DNA of 16,107 nucleotides from Actinomycetes bacterium (GTDB taxonomy: Bacteria; Actinomycetota; Actinomycetes; Mycobacteriales; Mycobacteriaceae). Positions 7,222 to 14,659 of the stretch are shown here, piece by piece. Every line of letters begins with the position of its first letter. The stretch's first letter is position 1. The notes beneath the pieces were generated by a model. It was not told the DNA's origin, did not search any database, and worked only from the letters and a program-made list of their open reading frames with translations. Made by a program: the position numbers and the translations under genes. The stretch spans positions 1 through 16,107 of the forward strand of contig JAEWRC010000224.1 of assembly GCA_023460175.1 (NCBI GenBank), read 5' to 3'.

Positions 7222-8706
7222 CTACGCGCGGGCCGGGCCGTCCCAGGTGTGCACGGGTTCGTTGCTGTGCATGCGCTCGCAGTACAGCCGCAGCATCTCG
7301 GCCAGCGCCTGCGGGCGGGTCAGGCCGCGCTCCTGCAGCGCCCCGACGGTGGCCACCTGCCAGCCGGCACCGGTGCGGCCGGTCTTGGCGCGGCCCTCGA
7401 TGACCCCCAGGTAGCGGTCGCGGACCTCGGCGGCCACCCCGCGGCGGCGCAGCCCCTCGTGGGCCATCGGCAGCAGCGCGCGCAGCACCAACTCGTCGGC
7501 GGTCACCGAGCCCAGCCCCGGCCAGTACAGCCGCGCGTCCATGCCGTGGCGCGCCGCGGTGTGGAAATTCTCCTCTGCCGCAGCGAAACTCATTTTCGTC
7601 CAGATCGGCCGGTCCTCTTCCGACAGGGTGCGCAGCACGCCGTAGTAGAAAGCGGAATTGGCCATCATATCGATCACCGTCGGCCCGGCGGGCAGCACCC
7701 GGTTCTCCACCCGCAGGTGCGGGCGGCCGTTGACCACGTCGTACACCGGCCGGTTCCACCGGTACACCGTGCCGTTGTGCAGGCGCAGCTCCGGCAGCGT
7801 CGGCGTGCGTCCGGCGGCCAGTTCGGCCACCGGATCCTCGTCGGAGATCTCCGGCAGCAGCGACGGGAAGTAGCGCACGTTCTCCTCGAACAGGTCGAAG
7901 ATCGAGGTGATCCAGCGTTCGCCGAACCACACCCGCGGGCGCACCCCCTGGGCCTTGAGCTCGTCGGGGCGGGTGTCGGTGGACTGCGCGAACAGCTCGA
8001 TGCGGGTCTCGGCCCACAGCTGATGGCCGAAGAAGTACGGGGAGTTCGCGCCGACGGCCAGCTGCGGGCCCGCCAGCACCTGCGCGGCGTTCCAGTTGTC
8101 GGCGAACCCCGACGGCGAAACCTGCAGGTGCAGTTGCATGCTCGTGCACGCCGACTCCGGGGCGATGGTCTCGGCGTACATCGACAGCCGCTCGGGGCCG
8201 TCGATGTCGATCAGGATGTCCTCGCCGCGCGCGGTGAAGATCGAGTCGTTGAGCACCCGGTAGCGCGCCGAATCGCTCATCCAGTTGTGGTCGAGGTGCT
8301 CGGGCATGAGCGTGGGCAGGATGCCGATCATCACGATGTGGGTGCCGCCGCGGGTCGCCTTCTCCTCCGCGGCGTTGAGGCTGGTGCGGACCTCGTTCTC
8401 GAGTTCCAGGGCGGACTGACCGGGCAGCGGCCGCGGCGGAACGTTGAATTCGATGTTGTAGGCGCCCAATTCGGTCTGATAGGCCGGGTCGGCGATGGAG
8501 GCCAGCACATCGGTGTTGGTCATGGCGGGCTGATAGCCGTCGTCGACCAGGTTGCACTCGATCTCCATGCCGGTCAGCGGCCGGTCGAACTCGAAACTCG
8601 ATTGCGCCAGCATGGTTTCGAAGACGTCCAGGCACAGCTGCACCTTGCGCCGGTACTCCTGGCGGTGCGCCCGGGTGTAGTTCGCGCCCTTGACCTGTTC
8701 GCCCAC
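7222..8706 (-). CDS. GCS2-family glutamate-cysteine ligase-like protein (Rv3698-like), substrate unknown
   Basis: The 494-residue protein belongs to the glutamate-cysteine ligase family 2 / carboxylate-amine ligase group, enzymes that activate a carboxylate with ATP and join it to an amine. Family features are GMEIECN (46-52; Glu48 and Glu50 as likely metal ligands), a YNIEFNVPPRPL segment, the HIVMIGILPTL strand, a QLHLQVSP segment, the NSPYFFGHQLWAETR loop, and RVENRVLPAGPTVID. It is distinct from EgtA in the same window, which is shorter and has different motif surroundings. The GTG start at 8706 is the only long choice: an in-frame TAA lies 9 bases upstream (8716-8718 on the plus strand). 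No Shine-Dalgarno is present, but TAACAT ends 6 bases before the GTG, fitting a leaderless transcript. The SAM methyltransferase gene follows directly. The reaction is not established as far as I know. Confidence 0.88.
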   Translation of the reverse strand: MGEQVKGANYTRAHRQEYRRKVQLCLDVFETMLAQSSFEFDRPLTGMEIECNLVDDGYQPAMTNTDVLASIADPAYQTELGAYNIEFNVPPRPLPGQSALELENEVRTSLNAAEEKATRGGTHIVMIGILPTLMPEHLDHNWMSDSARYRVLNDSIFTARGEDILIDIDGPERLSMYAETIAPESACTSMQLHLQVSPSGFADNWNAAQVLAGPQLAVGANSPYFFGHQLWAETRIELFAQSTDTRPDELKAQGVRPRVWFGERWITSIFDLFEENVRYFPSLLPEISDEDPVAELAAGRTPTLPELRLHNGTVYRWNRPVYDVVNGRPHLRVENRVLPAGPTVIDMMANSAFYYGVLRTLSEEDRPIWTKMSFAAAEENFHTAARHGMDARLYWPGLGSVTADELVLRALLPMAHEGLRRRGVAAEVRDRYLGVIEGRAKTGRTGAGWQVATVGALQERGLTRPQALAEMLRLYCERMHSNEPVHTWDGPARA

Positions 8707-8712
8707 GCCTCG

Positions 8713-8718
8713 ATGTTA
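8713..8718 (-). promoter_or_regulatory. -10 box of a leaderless transcript for the GCS2-family ligase
   Basis: Read on the minus strand, TAACAT (TANNNT consensus) is followed by exactly 6 bases and then the GTG start at 8706. This spacing puts the transcription start on or next to the start codon. No clear -35 is visible. The rest of the 113-base divergent gap to glpK (8707-8819) shows no other convincing promoter hexamer. Confidence 0.5.
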
Positions 8719-8809
8719 TGGGCTGGCGCCGCAGTTGGGGGCCGATGTCGTGGTTGCACCCGATTCGGTGGCCGCGGTAGACCATCATGGACCTCGCACC
8801 GACTGCGGT

Positions 8810-8814
8810 AGGAG
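8810..8814 (+). promoter_or_regulatory. glpK: Ribosome binding site deciding the TTG start of glpK
   Basis: AGGAG ends 5 bases before TTG 8820, ideal spacing. The alternative in-frame ATG at 8787 has no Shine-Dalgarno and would place this site inside the coding region. Confidence 0.75.
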
Positions 8815-8819
8815 AGACG

Positions 8820-10337
8820 TTGGCTGATTTTGTTGCGGCGATCGACCAGGGCACCACGAGCACCCGCGCGATGATCTTCGACCATTCGGGCCGCGAGGTG
8901 GGCCGCCATCAGCTCGAACACGAGCAGCTGCTGCCCCGGGCCGGCTGGGTGGAACACAACCCGGTGGAGATCTGGGAGCGCACCGCCTCGGTGCTGGCGA
9001 CCGCGCTGAACAACACCAAGCTGGCCGCCGCCGACCTGGCCGCGCTCGGCATCACCAACCAGCGCGAGACAGCCCTGGTCTGGGACCGCCGCACCGGCCG
9101 GCCGTTCTACAACGCGATCGTTTGGCAGGACACCCGCACCGACCGGATCGCCGCGGCGCTGGACCGCGACGGCCGCGGCGACGTGATCCGTCGCAAGGCC
9201 GGGCTGCCGCCGGCGACGTACTTTTCCGCGGGGAAGGTGCAGTGGATCCTGGAGAACGTCGACGGGGTGCGGGAGGCCGCCGAGCGCGGCGACGCGATCT
9301 TCGGCACGCCCGACACCTGGGTGCTGTGGAACCTGACCGGCGGTCCGCGCGGGGGCGTGCACCTGACCGACGTCACCAACGCCAGCCGCACCATGCTGAT
9401 GGACCTCGAGACGCTGGACTGGGACGACGAGTTGTTGTCGTTCTTCGGCATCCCGCGCCAGATGCTGCCGGGCATCGCGTCGTCGTCGTCCCCGGAGCCG
9501 TACGGCGTCACCCAAGGCGCCGGCCCGCTGGCCGGGGAGATCCCGGTGACCGGCATTCTCGGTGATCAGCAGGCCGCGATGGTCGGGCAGGTGTGCCTGG
9601 CGGCCGGCGAGGCCAAGAACACCTACGGCACCGGTAACTTCCTGCTGCTCAACACCGGCGAGAAGATCGTGCGCTCCGACAACGGGCTGCTGACCACCGT
9701 CTGCTACCGCTTCGCGGACGCGAAACCCGTTTACGCGCTGGAGGGTTCGATCGCCGTCACCGGCTCGGCCATCCAGTGGCTGCGCGACCAGCTCGGCATC
9801 ATCTCCGGGGCAGCGCAGAGTGAGGCGCTGGCGCGGCAGGTCGAGGACAACGGCGGGGTGTACTTCGTCCCGGCGTTCTCCGGGCTGTTCGCCCCGTACT
9901 GGCGCTCCGATGCCCGCGGCGCGATCGTCGGGCTGTCGCGGTTCAACACCAACGCGCATCTGGCCCGCGCCGCGCTGGAGGCGATCTGCTACCAGAGCCG
10001 CGACGTCGTGGACGCGATGGCCGCCGACTCGGGCGTGCATCTGGAGGTACTCAAGGTCGACGGCGGCATCACGGCCAACGACCTGTGCATGCAGATCCAG
10101 GCCGACGTGTTGGGCGTGGAGGTGGTCAAACCCGTTGTGGCCGAGACGACCGCGCTGGGTGCGGCGTATGCGGCCGGGCTGGGCGTGGGGTTCTGGTCGG
10201 ACCCCGAAGAGCTACGGGCCAACTGGCACGAGGACAAGCGCTGGTCGCCGCACTGGACCGACGAGCAGCGCGCCACCGGGTACGCGGGCTGGCAGAAGGC
10301 CGTGCAGCGCACCCTGGACTGGGTCGACGTCGAGTGA
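8820..10337 (+). CDS. glpK: Glycerol kinase GlpK
   Basis: GlpK phosphorylates glycerol with ATP to sn-glycerol 3-phosphate, feeding glycolysis and glycerolipid synthesis in the cytoplasm. The 505 residues from TTG 8820 match the family (502 in E. coli) and begin MADFVAAIDQGTTSTRA, with the phosphate-binding loop Asp9-Arg16. Arg82-Glu83 (NQRETALVW) are glycerol contacts, and Asp249 in GILGDQQAAM is the expected catalytic base. YGTGNFLLLNTG and the FGGY C-terminal segment DGGITANDLCMQIQAD complete the fold. TTG is preferred over ATG 8787, which would add 11 residues, because of AGGAG 5 bases upstream and because the family N-terminus starts just before the DQGTTSTR loop. It is divergent from the GCS2-family ligase gene and convergent with lfrA. 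Its TGA stop lies inside the 5' arm of a 17-base perfect hairpin. Confidence 0.97.
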   Translation: MADFVAAIDQGTTSTRAMIFDHSGREVGRHQLEHEQLLPRAGWVEHNPVEIWERTASVLATALNNTKLAAADLAALGITNQRETALVWDRRTGRPFYNAIVWQDTRTDRIAAALDRDGRGDVIRRKAGLPPATYFSAGKVQWILENVDGVREAAERGDAIFGTPDTWVLWNLTGGPRGGVHLTDVTNASRTMLMDLETLDWDDELLSFFGIPRQMLPGIASSSSPEPYGVTQGAGPLAGEIPVTGILGDQQAAMVGQVCLAAGEAKNTYGTGNFLLLNTGEKIVRSDNGLLTTVCYRFADAKPVYALEGSIAVTGSAIQWLRDQLGIISGAAQSEALARQVEDNGGVYFVPAFSGLFAPYWRSDARGAIVGLSRFNTNAHLARAALEAICYQSRDVVDAMAADSGVHLEVLKVDGGITANDLCMQIQADVLGVEVVKPVVAETTALGAAYAAGLGVGFWSDPEELRANWHEDKRWSPHWTDEQRATGYAGWQKAVQRTLDWVDVE

Positions 10338-10386
10338 TTTCGGCGTGATCGTCCACGCTCACCATGGGAGATCACGCCGAAATCAC
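10334..10386. terminator. Bidirectional hairpin terminator between glpK and lfrA
   Basis: GTGATTTCGGCGTGATC (10334-10350) and its exact reverse complement (10370-10386) form a perfect 17-base stem with a 19-base loop. The glpK stop (10335-10337) lies in one arm and the lfrA stop (complement of 10383-10385) in the other, so the structure serves both convergent transcripts equally. There is no U-tract on either side, which is common for proposed mycobacterial terminators. The perfect symmetry and position between two gene ends support terminator function; actual termination is inferred. Confidence 0.82.
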
Positions 10387-11909
10387 GTGCGGCGGAAGGC
10401 GTACGCCACCGCGACGGCGGCGGCCGCCGTCAGGCCCGCCGCGATGGCCGCGGTGGGCGCGATCCCCGAATCGAACGCCAACCGTGCCGACTCGAGCAGC
10501 CGCTCGCCGAGTGCCGGGGGTAACTCCTCGGCCACGCTGACGGCCCCGCCGATGCTCTCGCCGGCGGCGTTGGCGTGCTCGGAGGAGAGCTTGGCCGGCA
10601 CGTCGACGTTGGTGCGGTAGAACGCGGTGAAGATGGTGCCCAGTGTCGCGGTGCCGACGACGGCGCCCAGCTCGTAGGCGGTCTCCGAAACCGCCGAGGC
10701 CGCACCGGCTTTCGCGGCGGGCACCGAGCTGACGATGGTGTCGTTGGACACCGTCTGCGAGACCCCGACGCCCAGCTCGAGGACCACGAACGACGCGATG
10801 ATCGCGACCACGTTCAGGTCGTGGCGGAACACCAGGATCAGCAGGAAGCCGACCGAGACCAGGACCAGCCCGGCGATGATCAGTGTCTGCGGGGCGAACC
10901 AGCGCGCCAGCCGCACCACGGCCAGGCCCCCGGCCATCGACATCACCGCGCCGGGCAGCGTGACCAGCCCGGCCATCAGCGGCGAGAGGCCCAGCACCAG
11001 TTGCAGGTGCTGGGAGATGAAGAACAGGAAGCCGATCAGGCCGACGATGGACAGGAAGTTGGCCAGGATCGACGAGCTGAACGGGCCGTAGGCGAACAGT
11101 TTCATGTCGAGCATCGGGGTCTGGCTGTGGTTCTGCCGTCGCACGAACAGCACGCCGGCGGCGATGCCGAGGGCGAACCCGGCGAGCGCGGCCGCCGACA
11201 GGCCGTCGTGCGCGGCGATCTTGATGGCCCAGACGAACGGCAGCATCGCGACGAACGCCAGCGTCACGCTGATCAGGTCCAGCGGTCCGGGGTTCGGATC
11301 GCGGGACTCGGGCACCACCCGCGGCGCGAAGATCAACAGCGGCAACAGGATCGGGATCGCGACCAGGAATACCGCGCCCCAGTGGAAGTGCTCGAGCAGC
11401 GCGCCGCCGACGATCGGACCCAGTGCCGAGCCGGCGGCGAAGCAGGACGCCCAGATGGCGATGGCCAACCGCCGCGCGGCGGCGTCGGTGAAGATGTTGC
11501 GGATCAGCGACAGCGTCTGCGGCAGCAGCATGGCGCCGAACACACCGAGCAGCGCGCGCGCCCCGACCAGGGCCTCCGCGGTGGGCGAGAACGCGGCCAC
11601 CGCCGAGGCCACCGCGAAACCGGTGGCGCCGATCAGCAGCAGCCGGCGCCGACCGATGCGGTCGCCGAAGCTGCCCATCGGCACCAGCAGCGCGGCCAGT
11701 ACCAGGGAGTACACGTCGACGATCCAGAGTTGCGTGGTCGCCGGCGGGCGGAAGTCCTCGGCGATCGCGGGCAACGCGAAGGCCAGCACGGTGTTGTCGA
11801 TCGCCACCAACAGCACCGGCAGTATCAACACCGCCAGCGCGAACCAGGCGGTGCGCGGGGTGGATTCCGGTGATGCCGCGGAATCGGCGGCATCGAGTCG
11901 GGTGGACAT
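10383..11909 (-). CDS. lfrA: LfrA-like MFS multidrug efflux pump (DHA2, 14 membrane helices)
   Basis: This inner-membrane drug:proton antiporter has 508 residues, and its hydrophobic pattern is consistent with the 14-helix DHA2 (QacA/EmrB) type. Visible motifs are IDNTVLAFALPAIAEDF in helix 1 (motif D1), GSFGDRIGRRRLLLIG in the loop between helices 2 and 3 (motif A), and GSALGPIVGGALLEHFHW in helix 5 (motif C). The sequence agrees very closely, as I remember it, with M. smegmatis LfrA, which exports fluoroquinolones, ethidium and acriflavine. ATG 11909 has AGGAG 7 bases upstream (11917-11921 on the plus strand). It lies 34 bases after the TetR gene on the same strand, the lfrR-lfrA arrangement known in M. 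smegmatis, so expression is probably controlled by that repressor. Its stop lies in the hairpin shared with glpK. The symbol depends on recollection of LfrA, without an alignment. Confidence 0.92.
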   Translation of the reverse strand: MSTRLDAADSAASPESTPRTAWFALAVLILPVLLVAIDNTVLAFALPAIAEDFRPPATTQLWIVDVYSLVLAALLVPMGSFGDRIGRRRLLLIGATGFAVASAVAAFSPTAEALVGARALLGVFGAMLLPQTLSLIRNIFTDAAARRLAIAIWASCFAAGSALGPIVGGALLEHFHWGAVFLVAIPILLPLLIFAPRVVPESRDPNPGPLDLISVTLAFVAMLPFVWAIKIAAHDGLSAAALAGFALGIAAGVLFVRRQNHSQTPMLDMKLFAYGPFSSSILANFLSIVGLIGFLFFISQHLQLVLGLSPLMAGLVTLPGAVMSMAGGLAVVRLARWFAPQTLIIAGLVLVSVGFLLILVFRHDLNVVAIIASFVVLELGVGVSQTVSNDTIVSSVPAAKAGAASAVSETAYELGAVVGTATLGTIFTAFYRTNVDVPAKLSSEHANAAGESIGGAVSVAEELPPALGERLLESARLAFDSGIAPTAAIAAGLTAAAAVAVAYAFRRT

Positions 11910-11943
11910 GAGATGACTCCTGGAGAAGCTGGGCCGCGGGGGC

Positions 11944-12504
11944 TCAGCCGGGGTTGATGGCGCCCTCGGTGAGGGTGGTCATGATGGCGTCGACGATCTG
12001 ATGGCGCGGGGTGCCATCCTGTTGCGCCGATTCGAAGCCGGCCTGCAGCAGCGCCCAGAACGCGCGTCGCACCCAGCCGGGCGGGGTGTTCGCGCGTTCG
12101 GCGCAGGCGCGCTCGAGCGCCTCGATGACGGCCTCGTCGCCGGTCTCGAGGTGCGCCAGCAGTTCCGGGTCGCCCAGGACCGCGGGGTCGACGTAGATGT
12201 AGGCGACGATGGGCCCCAGCTCCAGCTGGGATTCGACCACCCGGCGCAGTGCGGCCACCGGTGGTCCGCTCAGCGGGTCGGCCTCGGCGATCGCGGCGTT
12301 GCTGATCGCGTGGACGTGCAGCGCGAGTTCGCGGATCAGGTCGGCGCGCTCGGGGAAGTAGCGGTGCAGGGTGCTGCGGCCGACCTCGGCCGCGTCGGCG
12401 ATGTCGGACAGCGAGGCCGCGGGGGTCGCGGACAGCACGCTCATCGCGGCGTCGAGGATGGCCTTCCTCGTCCGCCCGCGTACGCCAGTCTCGACACTCG
12501 TCAC
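11944..12504 (-). CDS. lfrR: LfrR-like TetR-family repressor of the efflux operon
   Basis: This is a TetR-family regulator of 186 residues from GTG 12504. The N-terminal helix-turn-helix spans about residues 10-50 (ILDAAMSVL, then SLSDIADAAEVGRSTLHRYFPER). The C-terminal part, with segments such as LRRVVESQLELGPIV and PRHQIVDAIMTTLTEG, closely resembles M. smegmatis LfrR, the drug-responsive repressor of lfrA, as I remember it. An upstream ATG (12543) would add 13 residues. GTG 12504 is preferred because LfrR also begins MTS and because the extra segment overlaps a palindrome that looks like the operator. Neither start has a Shine-Dalgarno. TACATT 8 bases before GTG 12504 suggests a leaderless transcript. 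The gene leads a two-gene unit with lfrA, and autorepression of both is the expected control. Confidence 0.9.
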   Translation of the reverse strand: MTSVETGVRGRTRKAILDAAMSVLSATPAASLSDIADAAEVGRSTLHRYFPERADLIRELALHVHAISNAAIAEADPLSGPPVAALRRVVESQLELGPIVAYIYVDPAVLGDPELLAHLETGDEAVIEALERACAERANTPPGWVRRAFWALLQAGFESAQQDGTPRHQIVDAIMTTLTEGAINPG

Positions 12505-12512
12505 GACGTAGA

Positions 12513-12544
12513 AATGTACCAGGGTTGGGCCAAAATGGGACATT
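12513..12544. promoter_or_regulatory. Candidate LfrR operator overlapping the lfrRA -10 box
   Basis: AATGTACCA (12513-12521) and TGGGACATT (12536-12544) form 9-base arms with one mismatch. Between them lies a second palindrome, TTGGGCCAA (12525-12533), almost concentric. On the minus strand the proximal arm contains TACATT (12513-12518), a TANNNT -10 hexamer 8 bases before GTG 12504. Repressor bound here would block the promoter. The position immediately upstream of lfrR is where a TetR autoregulatory operator is expected. Confidence 0.6.
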
Positions 12545-12668
12545 GGTGTCTCAGATCACCGCGGCGAGGGGCGTGGGGCGTGCGCCGGGCCTTGGGGTTG
12601 CGCCGAAATTGCTTCTAAGGCTGTGGCGCGGCGGGCGGCTACGACCCTGGTGGCAATCTTGGTGGGGG
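12545..12668. other. Intergenic stretch between RDD gene and lfrR
   Basis: These 124 bases separate the end of the RDD gene from the lfrR control region, both on the minus strand. Apart from a short imperfect inverted repeat, GGTG...CACC at 12545-12560, I see no convincing terminator, promoter or small coding region. Confidence 0.4.
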
Positions 12669-13634
12669 TCAGGCGGGCGGGACGAAGCCGCCGGGGGGAG
12701 GCGGCGGGGTGTGAGGCGGGGTCGGCGAAGGCGGGGCATAGGGGGCGGCCGGCGGGCCATGGGGCGACGCAGCCGCTGGGTAAGCGGGCGTTGGATAAGC
12801 GGGCGGGGGATATGCGGCCGGCGCGGGATAGGCCGGCGTGGGTGAAGGCGCGGGATAGCCCGTGGCCGACTGCTGCGGGCGCGCGGTGAGCCGGGCCAAC
12901 TCGCGGCGGTGCCGCTCGGCCAGCACCGCGGCCAGCATGTGCTGCGGCGGCGTGCCCGGCGGAGGCGGCGGCGAGATTCGGGCGGCGACTTCCCCGGCGA
13001 TCCGGGCGGCCATCTGATCGCGCAGCGGCGGATCCAGTTGGTTTGCCCGGGAGAGGAACTGGCGGGCCAGCTCGGCCTGCTCGGGACCCAGGCCGGATAG
13101 CTGCAGCGAGCTCGCCCACCAGGCCAGCGGCGGCGGCATGGCCGGTGGCGGCGCCAGCTTGGGCCCGCGCTCGCTGATCACCACGGTGCCGGCGAAGATG
13201 TCCCCGATGCGTTTTCCCTTGCGGGACAACAGGCTGCAGATCACCGCGGGGCCGCCGGTGAGCATCCAGATCTCGACGACGCCGGCGAGCGCGCGAAACA
13301 GCGCCTGGCGGAAGCGTTCCGGGCCGCCGTCGTCGGACACCACGCGCAGGCCCATGGCCATCTTACCCAGGGTCCGGCCGCGGGTGGTGGTCTCGAAGAT
13401 CAGCGGATAGCCCACCAGCACCAGCACCGTGAAGATGATCAGCACCGCCGCCGACAGCGCCGGGTCGAACTGCAGCAGCGTGACCGCCCACAGCCCCACG
13501 CCCAGCAGGTAGCCGAGGATCATCACGGTGATGTCGATCAGCGAACTGATCGCGCGCACCGGCAACTGGGCGATCTGCACGTCGAGGACCACCGCGTCGC
13601 CGGTCACCACCGCATCTGTACGCGTGCCGGTCAT
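12669..13634 (-). CDS. RDD-family membrane protein with proline-rich cytoplasmic tail (Rv3695-like)
   Basis: The 321-residue protein has an N-terminal RDD domain (about 20-160) with hydrophobic segments near residues 30-52, 60-82 and 118-135. Signature charged residues are seen in LPVRAISSLIDITVM (Arg, Asp), GRTLGKMAMGLRVV, and KGKRIGDIFAGTVVI (the second Asp). A soluble, partly helical region follows (about 170-245), then a long tail (about 255-321) made of Pro, Tyr, Ala and Thr with repeated PAYP/YPAP units. ATG 13634 is preferred: it has no Shine-Dalgarno, but TAGCGT lies 7 bases upstream, typical of a leaderless transcript. The open frame continues upstream into the SpoIIM gene on the other strand, which is a shadow. 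RDD proteins are often near MoxR ATPase, DUF58 and SpoIIM genes, as here. The biochemical role is unknown. Confidence 0.88.
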   Translation of the reverse strand: MTGTRTDAVVTGDAVVLDVQIAQLPVRAISSLIDITVMILGYLLGVGLWAVTLLQFDPALSAAVLIIFTVLVLVGYPLIFETTTRGRTLGKMAMGLRVVSDDGGPERFRQALFRALAGVVEIWMLTGGPAVICSLLSRKGKRIGDIFAGTVVISERGPKLAPPPAMPPPLAWWASSLQLSGLGPEQAELARQFLSRANQLDPPLRDQMAARIAGEVAARISPPPPPGTPPQHMLAAVLAERHRRELARLTARPQQSATGYPAPSPTPAYPAPAAYPPPAYPTPAYPAAASPHGPPAAPYAPPSPTPPHTPPPPPGGFVPPA

Positions 13635-13641
13635 GGCAGCG

Positions 13642-13647
13642 ACGCTA
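13642..13647 (-). promoter_or_regulatory. -10 box for leaderless RDD transcript
   Basis: On the minus strand TAGCGT (TANNNT) is followed by 7 bases and the ATG at 13634. It lies within the 27-base divergent gap, one base away from the oppositely oriented -10 box of the SpoIIM gene. Confidence 0.5.
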
Positions 13648-13648
13648 C

Positions 13649-13654
13649 TAGACT
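13649..13654 (+). promoter_or_regulatory. -10 box for leaderless SpoIIM-family transcript
   Basis: TAGACT (TANNNT, four of six matches to TATAAT) is followed by 7 bases and GTG 13662. No Shine-Dalgarno precedes the GTG, so the promoter must sit on the start codon within the 27-base gap. Confidence 0.55.
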
Positions 13655-13661
13655 TCGCCGG

Positions 13662-14654
13662 GTGGACGTCGACGCATTCGTGGTGGCTCACCGCCCCACC
13701 TGGGATCGGCTCGAGGACCTGATCAAGCGTCGCAACAAGCTCTCCGGCGCCGAGGTCGACGAGCTGGTCGACCTGTACCAGCGGGTCTCGACGCACCTGT
13801 CGATGGTGCGCTCGGCGTCCACGGATTCGGCGCTGGTCGGACGGCTCTCCACGCTGGTGGCACGCGCCCGCTCGGCGGTGACGGGCGCGCACGCCCCGCT
13901 GTGGAGCGAGTTCCGTCGGTTCTGGACGGTGTCGTTCCCGGTAGTGGCCTACCGCTGCTGGCGCTGGTGGCTGGGCTCGGCGATCGGGTTCACGGTCGTC
14001 GCGGTCGCCATCGGGATCTGGGTGGCCAGTAACCCCGAGGTGCAGGCCACCATCGGAACCCCCAGCGACATCGAGCAATTGGTCAACCACGACTTCGAGT
14101 CCTATTACAGCGAGAACCCCGCCGGGTCGTTCGCGCTGCGGGTGTGGATCAACAACTCCTGGGTGGCCGCGCAGTGCATCGCCTTCGCGGTGCTGCTCGG
14201 TCTGCCGATCCCGTACATCCTGTTCCAGAACGCCGCCAACGTCGGCGTGGCCGGCGGGCTGATGTTCGACGCCGGCAAGGGCGGCCTGTTCCTCGGCCTG
14301 CTGACCCCGCACGGCCTGCTCGAGCTGACGGCGGTGTTCCTGGCCGCGGCCGCCGGCATGCGGCTGGGCTGGTCGGTGATCGTGGCCGGCGACCGGCCGC
14401 GCGCCCAGGTGCTCGCCGAACAGGGCCGCGCCGTGGTGGCGGTGGCCATCGGCCTGGTCGCGGTGCTGCTGCTGTCCGGGCTGATCGAGGCGCTGGTGAC
14501 GCCGTCGCCGTTCCCGACGTGGGTGCGTATCGCCATCGGGGTGCTCGCCGAGGTCGCGTTCCTGGCCTACGTCGTGTACTTCGGCCGACGGGCGGTGGCG
14601 GCCGGGGAGAGCGGCGACGTCGCGGAGGCGCCCGACTTTGTTCCCACTCGCTGA
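13662..14654 (+). CDS. SpoIIM/DUF95-family integral membrane protein (Rv3694c-like)
   Basis: The 330-residue membrane protein starts with a charged cytoplasmic, helical region (1-100) followed by hydrophobic segments at about 103-122, 166-190, 218-242, 256-279 and 287-306. The family feature is TPHGLLELTAVFLAAAAG (215-232), equivalent to the PHGxxE segment of stage II sporulation protein M homologues, plus the LFQNAANVG segment. In non-sporulating actinobacteria this family has an unknown envelope-related role and is found with MoxR ATPase, DUF58 and RDD genes. GTG 13662 is the start because a TANNNT hexamer lies 7 bases before it and the divergent RDD start is only 28 bases away. The antitoxin gene follows after 36 bases but has its own promoter. 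Confidence 0.9.
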   Translation: MDVDAFVVAHRPTWDRLEDLIKRRNKLSGAEVDELVDLYQRVSTHLSMVRSASTDSALVGRLSTLVARARSAVTGAHAPLWSEFRRFWTVSFPVVAYRCWRWWLGSAIGFTVVAVAIGIWVASNPEVQATIGTPSDIEQLVNHDFESYYSENPAGSFALRVWINNSWVAAQCIAFAVLLGLPIPYILFQNAANVGVAGGLMFDAGKGGLFLGLLTPHGLLELTAVFLAAAAGMRLGWSVIVAGDRPRAQVLAEQGRAVVAVAIGLVAVLLLSGLIEALVTPSPFPTWVRIAIGVLAEVAFLAYVVYFGRRAVAAGESGDVAEAPDFVPTR

Positions 14655-14659
14655 CCGCT

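Noticed and set aside
8754..8783. TTGCAC with 18-base spacing to TAGACC as a glpK promoter
   Set aside because: Each hexamer matches its consensus at only about three of six positions, no better than chance in this sequence.
8787..8819. ATG start for glpK 33 bases upstream
   Set aside because: It has no Shine-Dalgarno; AGGAG 5 bases before TTG 8820 and the family N-terminus favour the TTG.
12681..12870. Short repeats at the RDD 3' end as a possible CRISPR-like array
   Set aside because: The units are short, degenerate and in frame with a proline-rich protein tail; there are no uniform repeats and spacers.
13635..14312. Upstream extension of the RDD frame (547 codons in total)
   Set aside because: The extra part is antisense to the SpoIIM gene, low in recognisable content, and the RDD domain begins just after ATG 13634, which has a well-placed -10.
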